Shown: positions 20,782 to 33,259 of the stretch, piece after piece
Numbering within the stretch: the stretch's first letter is position 1
Layout of the letters: each line of letters starts with the position of its first letter
Source: Schistocephalus solidus
Taxonomy: Eukaryota > Platyhelminthes > Cestoda > Diphyllobothriidea > Diphyllobothriidae
NCBI GenBank assembly: GCA_017591395.1
Contig: WEDG01000466.1
Coordinates: forward strand, 522,320-586,319
Reading direction: 5' to 3'
DNA: 64,000 nucleotides
Notes under the pieces: generated by a model
The model's input: only the letters and a program-made list of their open reading frames with translations
Databases searched by the model: none
Told to the model about the DNA's origin: nothing
Program-made: the position numbers and the translations under genes

Positions 20782-21649
20782 CTGAAGGTGCGGTAGATGC
20801 AATGGGGGACGAGGTTGTAGCAGTTTGCAAATGGTCAAGAAAGAGGAGAACCATGAAACCGAGGGAACTATTGGAGTCGTCAATATTTCCCAATGATGGT
20901 TGAAATAAACAAAACGGTGAAAAACAGCTACGCAGATCTTTTTAAAGAAGAGGTGCGGTAAAAAACTGCTCCACGAGGGGATATGAAACAGCATGATAGG
21001 TTGCTTCTGAGCGTAGTACGAAAGGATAATGGGAGATCCGGTAATTAATTAAGAATCAATCAACATAATGCGCTCAGGGGTGCTATTTGGCATGCAAATC
21101 TAAGATAAATCCGAGGCCTGAACAGCTCAGTATTCAGATTGTATTTCTAATGATGGTAAGTGGCAAACGAAACGGATATACTTTAAAATGAGTGCGCAAT
21201 ATGATACAATTGTTTGGCGAACATTTTACGGAGACATGGGTTATGAAGACATCATAGTTCGGAAAGGAAACGATGCATGGAAGACATAATTTTGAGACAG
21301 TATGCTTAATTTCGAGGTCAAGGTCAAGTCGCGCAGTTCGTTTTTTAAAGCTAAGTGAAAGTTCTAATTTTTTCAGGATTCCCTTATCCAAAGCTGAAAT
21401 TAATACCTGATTTTTAGATAAAAACTTTGCATTTTTAACACTCTATCCACAGCTTATACCTGTCGTGCTCGTCCACTCCTACAGGCGTGAACATTTAGAG
21501 TCAACGTTTACACCCCATATAGTCTCGTTATTAGTCAGGTGGATCTGTTATACGTAGAAGTTTTCTCAAGCACGCATAAAGTTCCTTAGTTAAAACTTTG
21601 GAAAAATATTTGTCGCAGAATATTATTTGCCTGATTTTTCCCAAGTCTG
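20782..21649. other. No gene recognised
   Basis: Short frames on the minus strand (for example 21134-21391) without known motifs. Confidence 0.45.
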
Positions 21650-21677
21650 ACCAAATTTAAGCATCCTCCAAGCAAAA

Positions 21678-21959
21678 ATGAGAACGAAAAACTCAGCTTG
21701 TCGCAAGCTCTCAGCCATTGCTCCGAATCGTTGGTTGGTTGCATCTAGTAGTCACAGCAGTGATATGCATATGCAACCACTTGTTAAAGCTAAGCAGCTT
21801 GATCTCTCTGCTTTACAAAATTGTAATGATTTAATGTTAAAGTTTGGATCAGTTCTCTCTATACTGGCGAACTTATTCGACGGTGACATCTCTGCTCTTC
21901 CCTCTCAGGAATGTCAGCGTCTGGATTCTCTATTCAATTTGGTTGCCAGTGAAACATAA
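21678..21959 (+). pseudogene. B1 ORF1-like frame
   Basis: 93 codons upstream of the endonuclease: SALQNCNDLMLKFGSVLSIL, then LFDGDISALPSQECQRLDSL. A following shifted frame has RRPIDVAVDFLYSCGFNYKI. No domain is recognised. Position ahead of the endonuclease suggests ORF1 of this LINE family. Confidence 0.4.
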
Positions 21960-22399
21960 GACCGACAGAAGATAAATTAAAATTTTCTTTTAATAAAAGT
22001 TTCCCGAGACAGACGACCTATTGACGTTGCCGTAGACTTCCTGTACTCGTGCGGTTTCAACTACAAAATAGCCGAAGCCATACACCTCTCCTCCCGTAGT
22101 CACCCCTTTTTCACCAATCAAGATGGACTCCATCTTTGCACAACGAGGTCGCATTTCTCGTTACCTAGAAGTTGCAAAATGTTTCCTTTGTCGGGATCTT
22201 ATACCGATGGAGCGCAGAAAATAGCCTTCCTCTCAATAGATACCACCCAAATATGTTTCTCTACAATAATCCTAATTAAGTTAGCAGTAACAGCTTAGCT
22301 AATTGTAGACAGCAGCAATTTTATTTTCCGAACGCATTTTCCTCTCTACAGTTTACTTCCCCACCACCAAATCTTCCTTTTTTATAAATAACTCGAACT

Positions 22400-22804
22400 A
22401 TGCTAGATGTCATATTACTTAATGCTAGATCTGTTTTAAATAAGATGGCCCAACTGAGAGCCATTGCTTTCGAATTAATTCCCGATGTTTTATGTGTAAC
22501 TGAATCTTGGACCCATCCCTTACTTTCCGACTCTTTGCTTGTCATAGACCGGTATGATCTCTACCGTCAAGACCGCATTAGCAAGCGTGGTGGTTGTTGT
22601 CTTCTCTATATTAAAGCTTCATTTAAGCACTTCCCATTTGATTTAGATGTTACGTCATACTTGGTAATTACTGCTTCGCATCCATTATCCTGTCACACCG
22701 ACAAAAGGCGATTATCGGGTGTATTTACAACCCGCCTAATTCATCATCCGATAATGATGCAAAACTTTGTTAAATTTTTAAATTGGTTTCTGAGTCCAAT
22801 TTAA
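22400..22804 (+). pseudogene. B1 endonuclease domain
   Basis: Motifs: VILLNARSVLNKM, LIPDVLCVTESWTHP, DLYRQDRISKRGGCCLLYIK. Residues after the Tyr/Arg block are shifted, and the GDFN-equivalent region (about 22815-22850) reads as IAGYFNFPEIDW with a stop and shift. Inactive LINE endonuclease. Confidence 0.75.
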
Positions 22805-23113
22805 ACATTAAAATAATTGCTGGATATTTTAATTTTCCTGAAATTGACTGGATTTTAAACTTTTGTCCACCCAGATTTCAGCCTTTTCCTCGATACCATT
22901 AATTTTTCTAATTGGTCCCAGCTTCTTCGTTCTTCAACGAGAGACAAGCATATTTAAGACCTGATTTTCACAAATAACATTTCTCCCCTCTTCGTTGATT
23001 TTAAGCAGGGCCTCTTCCACAGTGAACATTCATTAATTCACTGTTGCCTTTCGATTGCTTCATCGAAAAAGGCTAGCGCCATTCGTACCTATCATGCTTT
23101 TGACCTCGCAGAT

Positions 23114-24786
23114 ATGAGCTTAATCAATAACATTTTGGGCTCATTAGACTGGCAGCATCTCTCCTCCATGAACGACGCAGCAAGTCTTTGTGACTTCACG
23201 TCAGTCGTTTCAAATAACATCCTGGGTCTTGTGCAAACCAAAATAGTCAAGCCCTACGTTTCGGAATCCACCATTCCTCACTTTCTTTTGCCCCGACAAA
23301 AGAAATTGCGGAAGCAGTTGAAAGATCAATATACTAGTTCATTATCTGTACATTTAAGGATCGCAGAGGTTTTTGAATTAGCCTCTAAGATTCGTCTTGC
23401 GCGTGACAGACAGATGGAATCTTGCGCACTCAGTGAGCCAAACTCTGCAAAATCTGTCGCTCAACTGTTCGGCCGTCGATCCTCCTCTAAACGAGGTTAT
23501 GAAATTCCTCCATTACTAAACGAAGACAAGAACTTCGTTTTAGAAGATTCTCACAAGGCAAAACTGTTAAGTGAGTTCTTTGCAAATCATTTTACGATGG
23601 AATCTGAACCGGTTCCGACGTTTCAAGCATTTGCATTGAATGTTATCAACACCATTGATTTCTCGTTAGAACTAATTCATAAGCAAATAATTCGTATAAA
23701 AAACTCGCCCTCTTCGGGGACTGATGGTATTCCAAACTCAGACATTAAGAGAGTGTCGAGCTTCATCCGATTGCTTAGCCATATATTCTCAGTTTATCTT
23801 CTAAACGGATTCTTTCCTGACTCATGGAAGAAATATATTATTCTTCCTTTCTTCAAGTCGGGATCTCGTTCGGATGTAAATAATTATCGAGGCGTTCACA
23901 AACCCTGGCTCTAGCAAAACTTCGTGAAAAAATTATTTTTTATCAAATTCTCGACTTTTGCGAAGAAAATAAGCTCTTAAGTGACTCGCAATATGGTTTT
24001 CTACCTGGAAAATCATGCGAAGTGTGCCACTTAGCTTTTCTTAACCTCGTCACTTCCCTTCGTAATGAGTAGCAATCAGTGGTTGTGATCTACTTTGACC
24101 TGAGCAAAGCCTTTGGCAAGGTACCGCGCAGACGTCTTCTGATGAAACTGGAAGCCCTCGGCATCTGGCCTCCTCTCCTTGACTTCATTGGTTCCTACTT
24201 GTCAAACCACAGCCAGAATGTAAAAGTAGGTAATAGCTATTCGCAGCCTCAGCCGATTATTAGTGGCGTTTTTCAAGGCACGGTTCTAGGTCCCCTTCTC
24301 TTCATTCTGTACATAAACGAAATTTCAACTTTACTCACAAATTCACAAAATTTCGTTTACGCAAACGATCTCAAGTGCATTTATACCTTTTCTAAAGACA
24401 CTGCCAATAGTTGCGTTGATAAAATCAACACTGATCTACTTATGCTCTCACGTTGGAGCTCTAGTTGGCAGATGGAATTTTCTCCATCCAGGAGTAGTTT
24501 CATGTGTTTTGGCCCCACCAGGCTTCCTGGACCCCTAGTATTTCAAAAAAGTACACTTTTAGAACGATCAACTATAAGAGACTTGGGTCTAACTTACACG
24601 AATAAGCTAGCGTTATCGCCTCACGCAGATCGAATTTCGGCAAAGGCTGCACAAATATGTGGTTATATATCAGATAATTTCTTCCTTCCGGAAATAAAGT
24701 TAAACCTATACCGCTTGTTTGTTCTTTCTTCCCTAGAATGCAGCTGTCCCCTATTTGGGCTGATGAACGCCTCTTACCGCTTATAG
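23114..24786 (+). pseudogene. B1 reverse transcriptase (two frames)
   Basis: The first frame (23114-23914) has RIKNSPSSGTDGIPNSDIKR and LPFFKSGSRSDVNNYRG. After a break, the second (24079-24786) has VVIYFDLSKAFGKVPRRRLL, SGVFQGTVLGPLLFILYINE and FVYANDLKCIY. The catalytic box reads YAND rather than YADD, so one catalytic aspartate is lost. The homologous minus-strand copy B2 keeps YADD. Confidence 0.85.
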
Positions 24787-24991
24787 CTTGAAAAATTTCA
24801 GAGGGTTTTTACTTGAAGACAATTTTCTCTTCCTTAATCTAGTATCTCTTATACGGATAGATGCCAGTTAGCAAACATTAAATTTCTGTGGGTTCCTGTG
24901 CTTCCTGTTTCGCGTTAACTCTAGCCCAAATATCCAACGAATTAATGCTCTCACTCCGGTAGATTGACCCTATGCCACTCGTAATTCCTCC

Positions 24992-25225
24992 ATGATCATT
25001 TCACCACCCCTTAGCTCCACAACTCACCGTTCTCAGTTTTTTGCCTCCAAATATGCTTTCATGTGGAATAATCTTCCACTGGAAATTTGGTTGTCATTTA
25101 CATTAACTATTTTGAAAACTAAATTACGGAAACATTTAATTGCGGAAGATATAAAATCCTTATTGTCTGTTTCCTTCCAAAACTCGCAACTTTTGGATCT
25201 TGAAAAGGGTCCTCCTAGTATTTGA
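24992..25225 (+). pseudogene. B1 RT C-terminal end
   Basis: Reads SSTTHRSQFFASKYAFMWNN, then LPLEIW and LRKHLIAEDIKSLLSVSF. This is the usual C-terminus of this LINE family; it recurs in B5 (ASKYAFIWSN, about 59170-59050). Confidence 0.7.
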
Positions 25226-25977
25226 GGCAGCTCCCGTGATATTAAATTGGTCTCAAATTATATTTCCGTCATCCTCTGCAGAGTCAATCTTTGCATTCAC
25301 TTTTTCCTCCCCTCCTTTTAAACTAGCATTGCCAACTCTTGACAACCTTGATACTTTCCTCTGATTTTGCATCCCCGATGATGGTCTTCAGGTTCAGTTG
25401 ATGATCAAGACGGTTTCTGATGGTTTTGCCTTTTTGATTAGTGAACTATGCAGTCAGCAAGGTCGCATCTTGATGATGACGTCATGACCTCTACTGTCCC
25501 CTGTTCATTTTGACTCTGGTGTCCACGATAAAATTCTTCCTCTCTCAACTCCACTGGTGGTTACAAACAGTAGCTCTGACTGCTATATTATCTCTCACAC
25601 GACATAGAGCGTTTCGAACCCTCATACGTTGTGAGGAACATCACAATACTATCCCATTGCATCTAGCTATTAATTTTTAAGTGAATCCGTTTTTTTCTCT
25701 GATTATTTTTTAATTGGCGGCTCGCCGAACTCAGCCTCCGATTTAACCGTAGAAGTTTTTTACTGCTTCTTTTCTATTTCACCTTTTATGTCAAAGATTG
25801 TTGACTATTATTTTTAAAATGGGTAATCGTTCTGAATCGGATATGCCTACCATACGTTTCATATGGATGCTCACATAGTGCAGCAATTATCCACTGTGTA
25901 TTTATTTATACCGTGATACTAAGTTTGAAATTATGGGGCTCTCTGGGCCTTAAATATACAATTTGTTTTTATTATTT

Positions 25978-26395
25978 ACGCTGGTTCTTTCTTGGGTTCA
26001 CGGAGAAAGCTGCTCGGGAAGGAAGAGGAAAATAAAAGATTAATTGAATCAGGGCTAAGATAAATATGCAGTCTTCATTTAAAATTAGAGAAGTAAGTTG
26101 ATAAATTTATATTGATTGGTAGGTTCTTCCAAATAAAGCAATGCCTGGAATCAAAGAAGAGAGCGTTTATATGTGGAGGATATAGGAGGAGGTATAATCA
26201 GGGAATAATTACGTAGGTTGTACGGACGACTAACGAGGTAAGGGCTGGAATTAAGGGATTATTTGAACTTTTATTAAGGCAAAAAGGAGGCAGAAGCCAG
26301 ATTCCAGTCTCCGAACCCATATGAATTTTAGGTAAGTTAGCTGGCACCTATTCAAGTAGGAGGTATTTGAAAGTGTTGGAGGTAAAAGATTCTGA
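25978..26395 (-). mobile_element. 3' part of LINE copy B3 (subfamily B'), left of the A2 insertion
   Basis: This collinearly matches 38075-38500 (GGAGAAAGCTGCTC, GGAAAATAAAAGAT, TATATGTGGA, GGAGGAGGTATAAT). There the family continues without interruption. The match resumes at 29786 on the other side of A2, so this is one LINE copy split by A2. Confidence 0.8.
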
Positions 26396-26930
26396 GTTCA
26401 ATTCAATTCAATTCAATTCAATTTATTGAGGGAAATAGGCATGGGCCTTTGAGTACCCTATTTGTAACGTAAAATTAAGTGCGGAATACAGAGAAACCAT
26501 GTGGGTTGCAAAGGTACAAAAGGCGGTCATAAAATTTGACAAGTGGTGCACGACTCTCGAGGGTTAAGATAAATGCCTCATCGCTCAGGCTCTTTGCGGA
26601 ACATAAAACTGTCAAGGTTCCTTTTAAAGCTTTCCAGCGATGGTGACATCACAACGTCTTCAGGGAGGGCATTCCATGGTTTAACCACTCTGACAGAGAA
26701 GAAGAACTTGCGCACATCCAGTCTCGCCTGCTGGACACGCAGTTTCAATGGGTGACCTCGGAGATGGGTCGTGGTGGCAAATTCAAAAGAAGTCCGAGAA
26801 TTCCAGGCAACAATCCAATCCCTTCACAATGCGGAATGTCTGCAGGAGATCACCACGCATTTGCCTATAACTCAAAGGGAACAGATTAAGATTCATTAGG
26901 CGGGTTGGATATGGCAAGGAGCTTTGACTT

Positions 26931-27938
26931 CTAACCATTTTTGGTGGCTTTCCTCTGGACTCTTTCGAGGCAGTTCTGATCTTGAACTGTCCAGGGTTTC
27001 CAGGCGTGCATAGCATATTCCAAATGTGGCCTAATGAATGTTCCAAAGGTCTTAGCAAAAAGAGCTTCATCGAAATCCAAAAAGGCTCGTCTGATGGCAT
27101 GCAACACCGAAATTGCCCTCTTCGCCACTTTCGAGCAGTGAGACGATGGTTTTATGGTGGTGGTCATCAGCACACTAAGGTCCTTTTGGGTTTCCACGTC
27201 TTTTAAGGCTTCGCCGTTGAGAAAGTAACTTCTACTTTCGGCAGATCCAGACGGGTTGCCTAAGCGAAGTATTGTACACTTATCGACGTTGAACCGCAAA
27301 AGCCAATGATTCGACCACTCCTCCAACCGAGTTAGGTTGATCTGCAGTTTATCTTCGTCAGCAGGGCTCTGGATTACATTCCAGAGTTTAATGTCGTCGG
27401 CAAACATTGCTGCTTCACAGTCGAGATTCCTGACACAATCGTTCACGCATATTAAAAACAGTATTGGCCCTAGTACTGAACCCTGAGGAATCCCACTCTC
27501 GACCGCAGCAGAACTTGATCTCTCTTGGCCGATGCACACAACCTGGCGCCGACCCACGAGGAAGTTTACGATCCACTTGAGGAGGTTTCCACTGCTTCCA
27601 ATTCTTTCTAGCTTGTACAGCAGTCTCTCGCGCGGCACAGTATCGAAGGCCTTTTGAAAGTCAATGAAGGCAATGTGAACCGCGTGTCTATCTTCAAGTG
27701 CTTGGATCCACCTCTGGAGCGAATACAGCAAATTCGTTGTGCATTATCTTCCTTTTCTGAACCCGTGTTGACAGCTTGATAACAAATTATGAGTCTCTAG
27801 GAATTTCCCCAATTCGCTCTTGATGATCCTTTTCATAATCTTGCCAAGGATGCATGTTAAGCTTATGGGCCTGTAGTTTGTCACTGACGCCCGGCTACCG
27901 CTTTTGTACAAAAGGGAGTTATATGTGCCAGCTTCCAA
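26931..27938 (-). pseudogene. A2 reverse transcriptase
   Basis: 27938-27744 carries SRASVTNYRPISLTCILGKI and SSCQHGFRKGR. 27731-26931 carries HIAFIDFQKAFDTVPRERLL, SGIPQGSVLGPILFLICVND, MFADDIKLW and RPHLEYAMHAWKPW. All catalytic aspartates remain, but one frameshift near 27740 splits the domain and another breaks the thumb. Confidence 0.88.
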
Positions 27939-27959
27939 TCGAAAGGAAGTGTTCCGGAG

Positions 27960-29183
27960 TCAAAGGACTTTTTGAAAGAGCACTGACAAAGGTGCGGAAA
28001 GTTCATTGGCGAGTTCTTTCAGAAGCTTGGGTGGAAGCTCGTCTGGTCCTGGGGATTTCGACTCTTTTAGTTCTTTTAATTCCTTTTGGATCAGAAATTC
28101 TGAGAATAGTATGTGGCTAATGCTTGCAGTCGGCGGGTTATCCACTGAGGGACGAAGGAACCTTGCCTCGTTTGTAAAGACTGAGCGGTAGAACTGTGAA
28201 AAGTACTCGGCTTTTTTTCTGTTTTCAGAAATTTCGACGCCCATGGCAGTCTTAATCAGCGGTATTTGATGTTTATTCCTTGTACATCTACGGAGGTAAC
28301 TGTAGACTAACTTTGGATTCTGCGTTGCCTTTTGCAGCAAAGTCTTCTCAAATTCTCTTCGCGTTGTAAGAATAAGGCTTCTCATTTTGTTTCTCTGCGC
28401 TTTATACTTATTAAAATAGGCGGCTTGATTAGACTCGCAATATTTTCTCCACAACTTGTGCTTCCTGTTTATTATCCCTTTTAAGTTGCTGTCTAGCCAC
28501 CCAGGACGCTTGCTGTGATGGACACTCGTTAGCGGGCAGTGGTTGTCCATAAGTTGCAGAAGAACATTTCGGAAGGACTCCCAATCTTCGTTTACGGTGC
28601 TCGAAAACATTGAGGTCCAGTTGATGTGTGTTAAATCTGCTAGCATCTGATGAAAGTTTCCTCGCCAAACGTTACGCCGTTTTTCCTCTATAGCAGGCGC
28701 AACGGAGAATAAGGAGTAGTCCCACATAAGCACCACATGATCACTACGACCGAGCGGAGGCATTGAAATAATCTCGTCAATGCTGCCTGATGTTTTCGTG
28801 AAAACGAGGTCAAGACAGTTAGCCCTTTGTCCTTCGCGTGTTCTGGTGGGGAAAGGCACATGCTGTGTGAGGAGTGCATTCAAGGTCTTTTGCAGAAAAA
28901 CATAATCAAAAGTCGATTTCGGGCATGATGATTGAACAGTGCTCCAGTTAATTCCTGGTGCGTTGAAGTCACCCATAATCATTACATTAGGTCTACTGGA
29001 GAACTTTTCTAATTGTTCCAACAAGTGGGTGTCCGCGACTCGGTCTATCCTAGGTGGCCGATAGACAATGAGGACATCTAGACATGGAGAGCCAAGAGCC
29101 TTGATGTTCAACCATATGGCTTCAGTGCTGCACGCAAACTTGCTCGTCTTGTCAGACACTATTAGCACGTCTTTCACATACAC
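27960..29183 (-). pseudogene. A2 endonuclease C-part and linker
   Basis: 407 codons: VLIVYRPPRIDR, VMIMGDFNAPGINWSTVQSS, TRTREGQRANCLDLVFTK, PPLGRSDHVVL (the SDH motif), then the linker with HSKRPGWLDSNLKGIINRKH and ESKSPGPDELPPKLLKELAN. The catalytic GDFN and SDH motifs are intact. The upstream part (29421-29152; YTNAQSLLSKLDEL, DVIAVTETWLSG) is in another frame. Confidence 0.88.
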
Positions 29184-29785
29184 AATTATTCCACCACCCC
29201 TGTCGGTTTTCTCTGTCCCTCCGATATATTTGGTACCCAGACAATGTTATTTCGCTATCTAGAATACTGCCCGACAGCCAGGTTTCGGTTACTGCTATCA
29301 CATCCGGAGATACTTCGGCAAGGCACATTTTTAACTCATCAAGTTTTGATAAAAGGCTTTGCGCATTTGTATACAAGCACTTCAATTTTGCGCCAACCAA
29401 GTTTCCTGTTGCGTTTGTCAATTTTTATGGGCCCAACTGCGTCTCCTCTAACGTCAAGGTCGTATGTCTTTTCCGTTTCGTGATGATTTTCGGTAACTCT
29501 GATTTCTTTAGTGAGAACGCTGGGCGTTACGGAATCAGTTCTGACATCTCTTTGGGCAATTGGTTCCCTGATGGTTTTGGCGTTAGTGAGGTGGCTGCCG
29601 TTGTCTTCAGAACAATCGGTTGGTTCAATGGAAAATTCGTATTCTTTTTAACTACCTTCGCCTTGAAAATAGCCAGATTGTGTTCGCCAGCCTTCAGTCT
29701 TGATTGTAGTTCCAAGACAAGTTCCCGGCGTTTCAGCCTTTCCGCAGGGGAGTAGTCCGGTTGAAAAAAAACTACTTTATGCGAG

Positions 29786-31190
29786 AGTGAAATGTCTTTG
29801 GACCTTTTCAATTTAGAACGGCTTAACTCGGTCATTAAACTAAAAAATGGGCAGCTATGTTCAAGAATGGGAAGGATAATCATTCGATAAAGTCTTAATT
29901 TAATTTCAGGAAGATTAAAATTATAAGAAATAAAGCCACAAATCTGGGCAGCTTTGGCCATAATTCTATCCGCATGGGGCGACAGATCTCAATTATTTGT
30001 GTAGATTAAACCTAAATTCTTGATGATGGAACATTCATTCATAGGGGTGCCTTGAAAAATAACTGGTTGCGGAAGTATATCAAGCCAGAAGTGCATGCGA
30101 CGTCAATTAGAAGGGGAAAATTCCATTTGCCATTTTGAGCTCCACGCGGAAAGAGCATGCAATTTTGCATGGATTTCTTTTAAGCATCGTTGAGACAAAG
30201 ATTTAGAGAAGAAATATACGTATTTAAGATCGTTCGCATAAAAAAATAGTGGGAGTGTTTAACTGCGGATGAAATATCATTAATGTAAAGCAAAAACAAA
30301 AGAGGACACCGCACGGTGCCTTAAAGGATACCACTTGTAGTAGAGGTCTCAGCTAAATTGAGGACTCCACTAAGACCTTTTGTTTACGATTATTTAGATA
30401 TGAGGGAATGAAATCGGCAGGGGAACTTCAAAGTCATAAATCGTCTACCTTAAGTATAATTCTCCTATGGGGCACTTTATATAAGGTTTTGCTAAGATCA
30501 AAATAGGTAATGACCACAGATAGATAGTCATTACGAAGAGGTACTAATAGATTTATAAAAGACAGGGGATATTTTTCCCAAGAGCGATCTGGTAGGAAGC
30601 CATGTTGGGAAGAGCTAAGAAGATGATTGATTATGCAAAAATGTGTAGTGCAATTAGTTTTCCAAAGAGCTTAGCGAGAAAAGGTATTTTATGAAGACAG
30701 CGATAATTGTGAACATCCTAGCGTAAGCCAGATTTAAATACTGGAATGATAATAGACGTTTAGCAATAATCACGTAAGAAACAATTCTCGAGAAAAACTG
30801 AGAACAATTTGCTCAGCAAAGGGCAAAATCACTTGGCTGTTTAATAAGGTAATTTGAGATGTTTTCGTATCCAACTGAATGTGATTGATAAAATTAGTTG
30901 ATCTGTTTCGAAATATTTGTGAAAATGAAATCAATGTTAATGAGCAACTCATGAGATGTCAGGGCAATCGAAGGTATGGGATTGGTTTCAAGGGTAAAAA
31001 TTTTGGCAAGGAAGTAATTTAACAATTCTGTTTTGTCCAAATACTCTGTAATAAAATTATTATTCAATTAAGTAATGGCGGAATAACTTTATGAGGTTTA
31101 GTGGAGGAACGGATGCAGAAGATATGAGCAACTGATCTGGAAGTACTATCATTTAAGAACGGCCAAAAGGTATCATCCTACCCGCTGATA
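29786..31190 (-). mobile_element. 5' part of LINE copy B3 (subfamily B'), right of the A2 insertion
   Basis: The minus strand begins AKAAQICGFISYNFNLPEIK, the same RT region as B1 (AKAAQICGYISDNFFLPEIK). Upstream (30000-31000) broken frames align with 38640-39170, including the RT palm. Many stops; decayed. The right limit against the Penelope element is fuzzy. Confidence 0.75.
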
Positions 31191-31199
31191 AGGGGCGAT

Positions 31200-32462
31200 C
31201 AACTAACATAACTGAATCCAGAAGACTACAATGTGAAAGCCAAGGCTCTACTTGATGATAGAGAATTTGACAGACAAGCACAGGAGGCACAAGCTAAAGT
31301 GGTAGCAAGTCGGTGGAACAAATTACTCGGAGAAATCAAACGGCAAAATTTGATTACGGAGAACAAACGGCGCCAAATGAATCCAACGGATACGGCTCTG
31401 GCTCACTTCTAAGGTCTGCCAAAGGTTCATAAACCAAATGTTCCACTGCGGCATATAGTCGCCCTGAAAGATGAACTCAAAAATGAAATCCCTATAAAAC
31501 AACTCGCCTGCCACATTCCGTTCAGCCTCCAGATTCCTGACAGACCTCCAAGGTTGGAGGATTCAATCGGACGAAGTGATGGACTCTTTTGACGTGACGT
31601 CCTTATTAACATCCATCCTGCTGAGTTTAGCACAAGAAATCTTGCGCAGGAAACTTGAGGAGTCATACAACAAAACCCAGAGTTCTCTCAAGATTGAACC
31701 CCTTATGAAGCTATTCGAATTTTGTAACCTTTGCCGGAGATACCTATGAGTTGATCAAGGGAACTCCAATGGGCTCCTGAATCTCCGGTTTAGTGGCAGA
31801 ATTGGTCCTACAAGAGCTGGAAAAGATCGCACTCACCCAACAGCAGCATATCTTTTGGTGACTTTACGTAGACAAAACATTTTTATCGTGAAGAAGAACA
31901 TGCTGCAGCATTTCCATTATCCCCATAACTCGATCTTCCCAGACATGCAATTCACGAAGAGAGAACAAAAAGAACAGCACCTCTTCTTCCTCGATGTACT
32001 CGTCAGGTGACGTCCCAACAGCGAAATAGAAACAACTGTCTACAGAAAGCGACTAATAGCATGCAGCTTCTCAATTTTCACAGTAAAAATCCGGTGGCTC
32101 AAAAACGAAGCTGTATGAGAACACTGTTCAAACGCATTCACACTCATTGCAGCAGCCCGGTGAAAAAAGCACGTGAGGTTCGTTACCTCCGTAACCAGTT
32201 TATGCGGAGTGGCTATCCGAAGGCGTTCATAAGCCAATGCCTACGTGTTCGCCCCTGAATTACTCGACCAGAGTCAACCCCTATGGTTTGGCATGTGATA
32301 CAAAACATAAAGGGCGTGTCAGAAGCGACCGAGCGCATTGTTGCGGGATTAAGTGTCGGAATTGCACACCGACCCAAAGCTACCATGCGCAGTAAGGTCG
32401 TGAGAATCAAGGACAAATTAACTCCGAATGAGTAGTCGGGGTATTGTATCGCATCCGTGCCA
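31200..32462 (+). mobile_element. Penelope-like element PLE2, RT part
   Basis: Plus-strand pieces: NPEDYNVKAKALLDD, HFxGLPKVHKPNVPLRHIVA, then LVAELVLQELEKI, LYVDKTFLS, HLFFLDVLVR, KATNSMQLLNFHSKNPVAQK, RTLFKRIHTHCSSP and YLRNQFMRSGYPKAFISQCL. These are in Penelope RT order. The catalytic Y-V-D-D reads YVDK. The linker (GLSVGIAHRPKAT...) follows and the GIY-YIG entry is cut at about 32462 by the Gypsy element. The rest of PLE2 resumes at about 35040. Confidence 0.85.
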
Positions 32463-32466
32463 AAAC

Positions 32467-32893
32467 TGTTACGGAGACGGGATCCGCAGTTGAGCCGGGG
32501 CCCAAGGCGTAAATGGCACGTGTTGATGCACGCCGAAATAGGCCAAGCCAGCTAAGAAAATTGTACAGGCAACCAGGCAACCAATCGGTATGCGCCGCTG
32601 CACCGAGCACGCGTCAAGCCCCCACGCACGCGTGCGGCCCAAATTTGAGGTTTCAACCAGGGGTTTTTTAGCGTTAGAAGCGATCAATCAATGCGAGCCA
32701 TGTTGCAGGTCACAAAGTTCCAGAACGCTCTCCGTCACGATTGGTCGGAATGTTCAAGAACCCCGAGAACTAAATAAATATATGAGAGTTGATGAGCTTG
32801 AGGTCTACTGGTTTCTGTCAGCCCAGAATAAAGTGTTTTTTTTTCGGAAACCGGTTTTGCCTTCTCCTCTATCACACCCACCGGGATATAACA
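32467..32893 (+). repeat. Gypsy element, left LTR
   Basis: 427 bp starting TGTTACGGAG and ending GGGATATAACA, so the ends are TGTTA...TAACA. It matches 34611-35036 along its whole length with scattered changes. It contains AATAAAG (about 32828-32834), a plausible poly(A) signal. It is followed by AACTGGCGACGCAG, a likely primer-binding region. Confidence 0.9.
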
Positions 32894-33259
32894 AACTGGC
32901 GACGCAGATATCCGAACTTATGATCACAGCAGAACAAATGCAGTAGCTACTCTACGCACAACGGGCCAGTTTTGCGGCTCTGTTTTCAGAAATGTAAAAA
33001 CAGTTGTAGTCCGGCTAGGAAAAACAAATGAAAAGAACTTGAAGACCAGATCACAGAATTTAATTACGATCCCGACGACGACGTGAACTTTGAAGTTTGG
33101 TATTGAAAATATGCACTTCTATTTGAAGAGGAAGGCTCAAATTTGGAGGAGAAAGAGAAGATGGAAGTTCTGCTTTTGAAGCAAAGCCAGTGCGAACATG
33201 AGCGTTACGTAAAGTTCATTTTTCCAAAGAAGCCGTAGGTTATTTTATTTTAGGAAACC

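Larger units (their letters stand above)
21650..25970 (+). mobile_element. CR1-group LINE copy B1, most complete family B member here
   Basis: Order: a possible ORF1 (21678-21959 and broken frames to about 22230), endonuclease (22400-22804, continuing shifted to about 23100), linker and RT (23114-23914, 24079-24786), C-terminus (24992-25225), then a 3' UTR ending in a GGGGCTCTCTGGGCC hairpin and an AT-rich tail. Copies B2 (49441-55500) and B5 (58191-59295) are clearly the same family on the minus strand. Several frameshifts and stops make it inactive. It was used as the reference to locate the A8 insertion in B2. Confidence 0.85.
26396..29785 (-). mobile_element. CR1-group LINE copy A2 inserted in B3
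   Basis: Minus strand: end of ORF1 (about 29780-29480; FFQPDYSPAERLKRRELVLE), endonuclease (29421-28700), linker, RT (27938-26931), 3' UTR, hairpin (AGGCCCATGCCT) and a TTGAA pentamer tail of five units. Frames are broken near 29170, 27950 and 27740. It is 5'-truncated within ORF1 and sits inside B3. Confidence 0.88.

Noticed and set aside
26396..26425. Short tandem pentamers (also at 44322 and 50791) as satellites or CRISPR-like repeats
   Set aside because: They are always at the 3' end of a family A LINE and have no spacers; they are retrotransposon tails.
33235..33256. GT...AG stretch between gag and integrase that looks like a tiny intron
   Set aside because: About 15 bases is too short to be spliced; the junction is better explained by the internal deletion of the Gypsy element.
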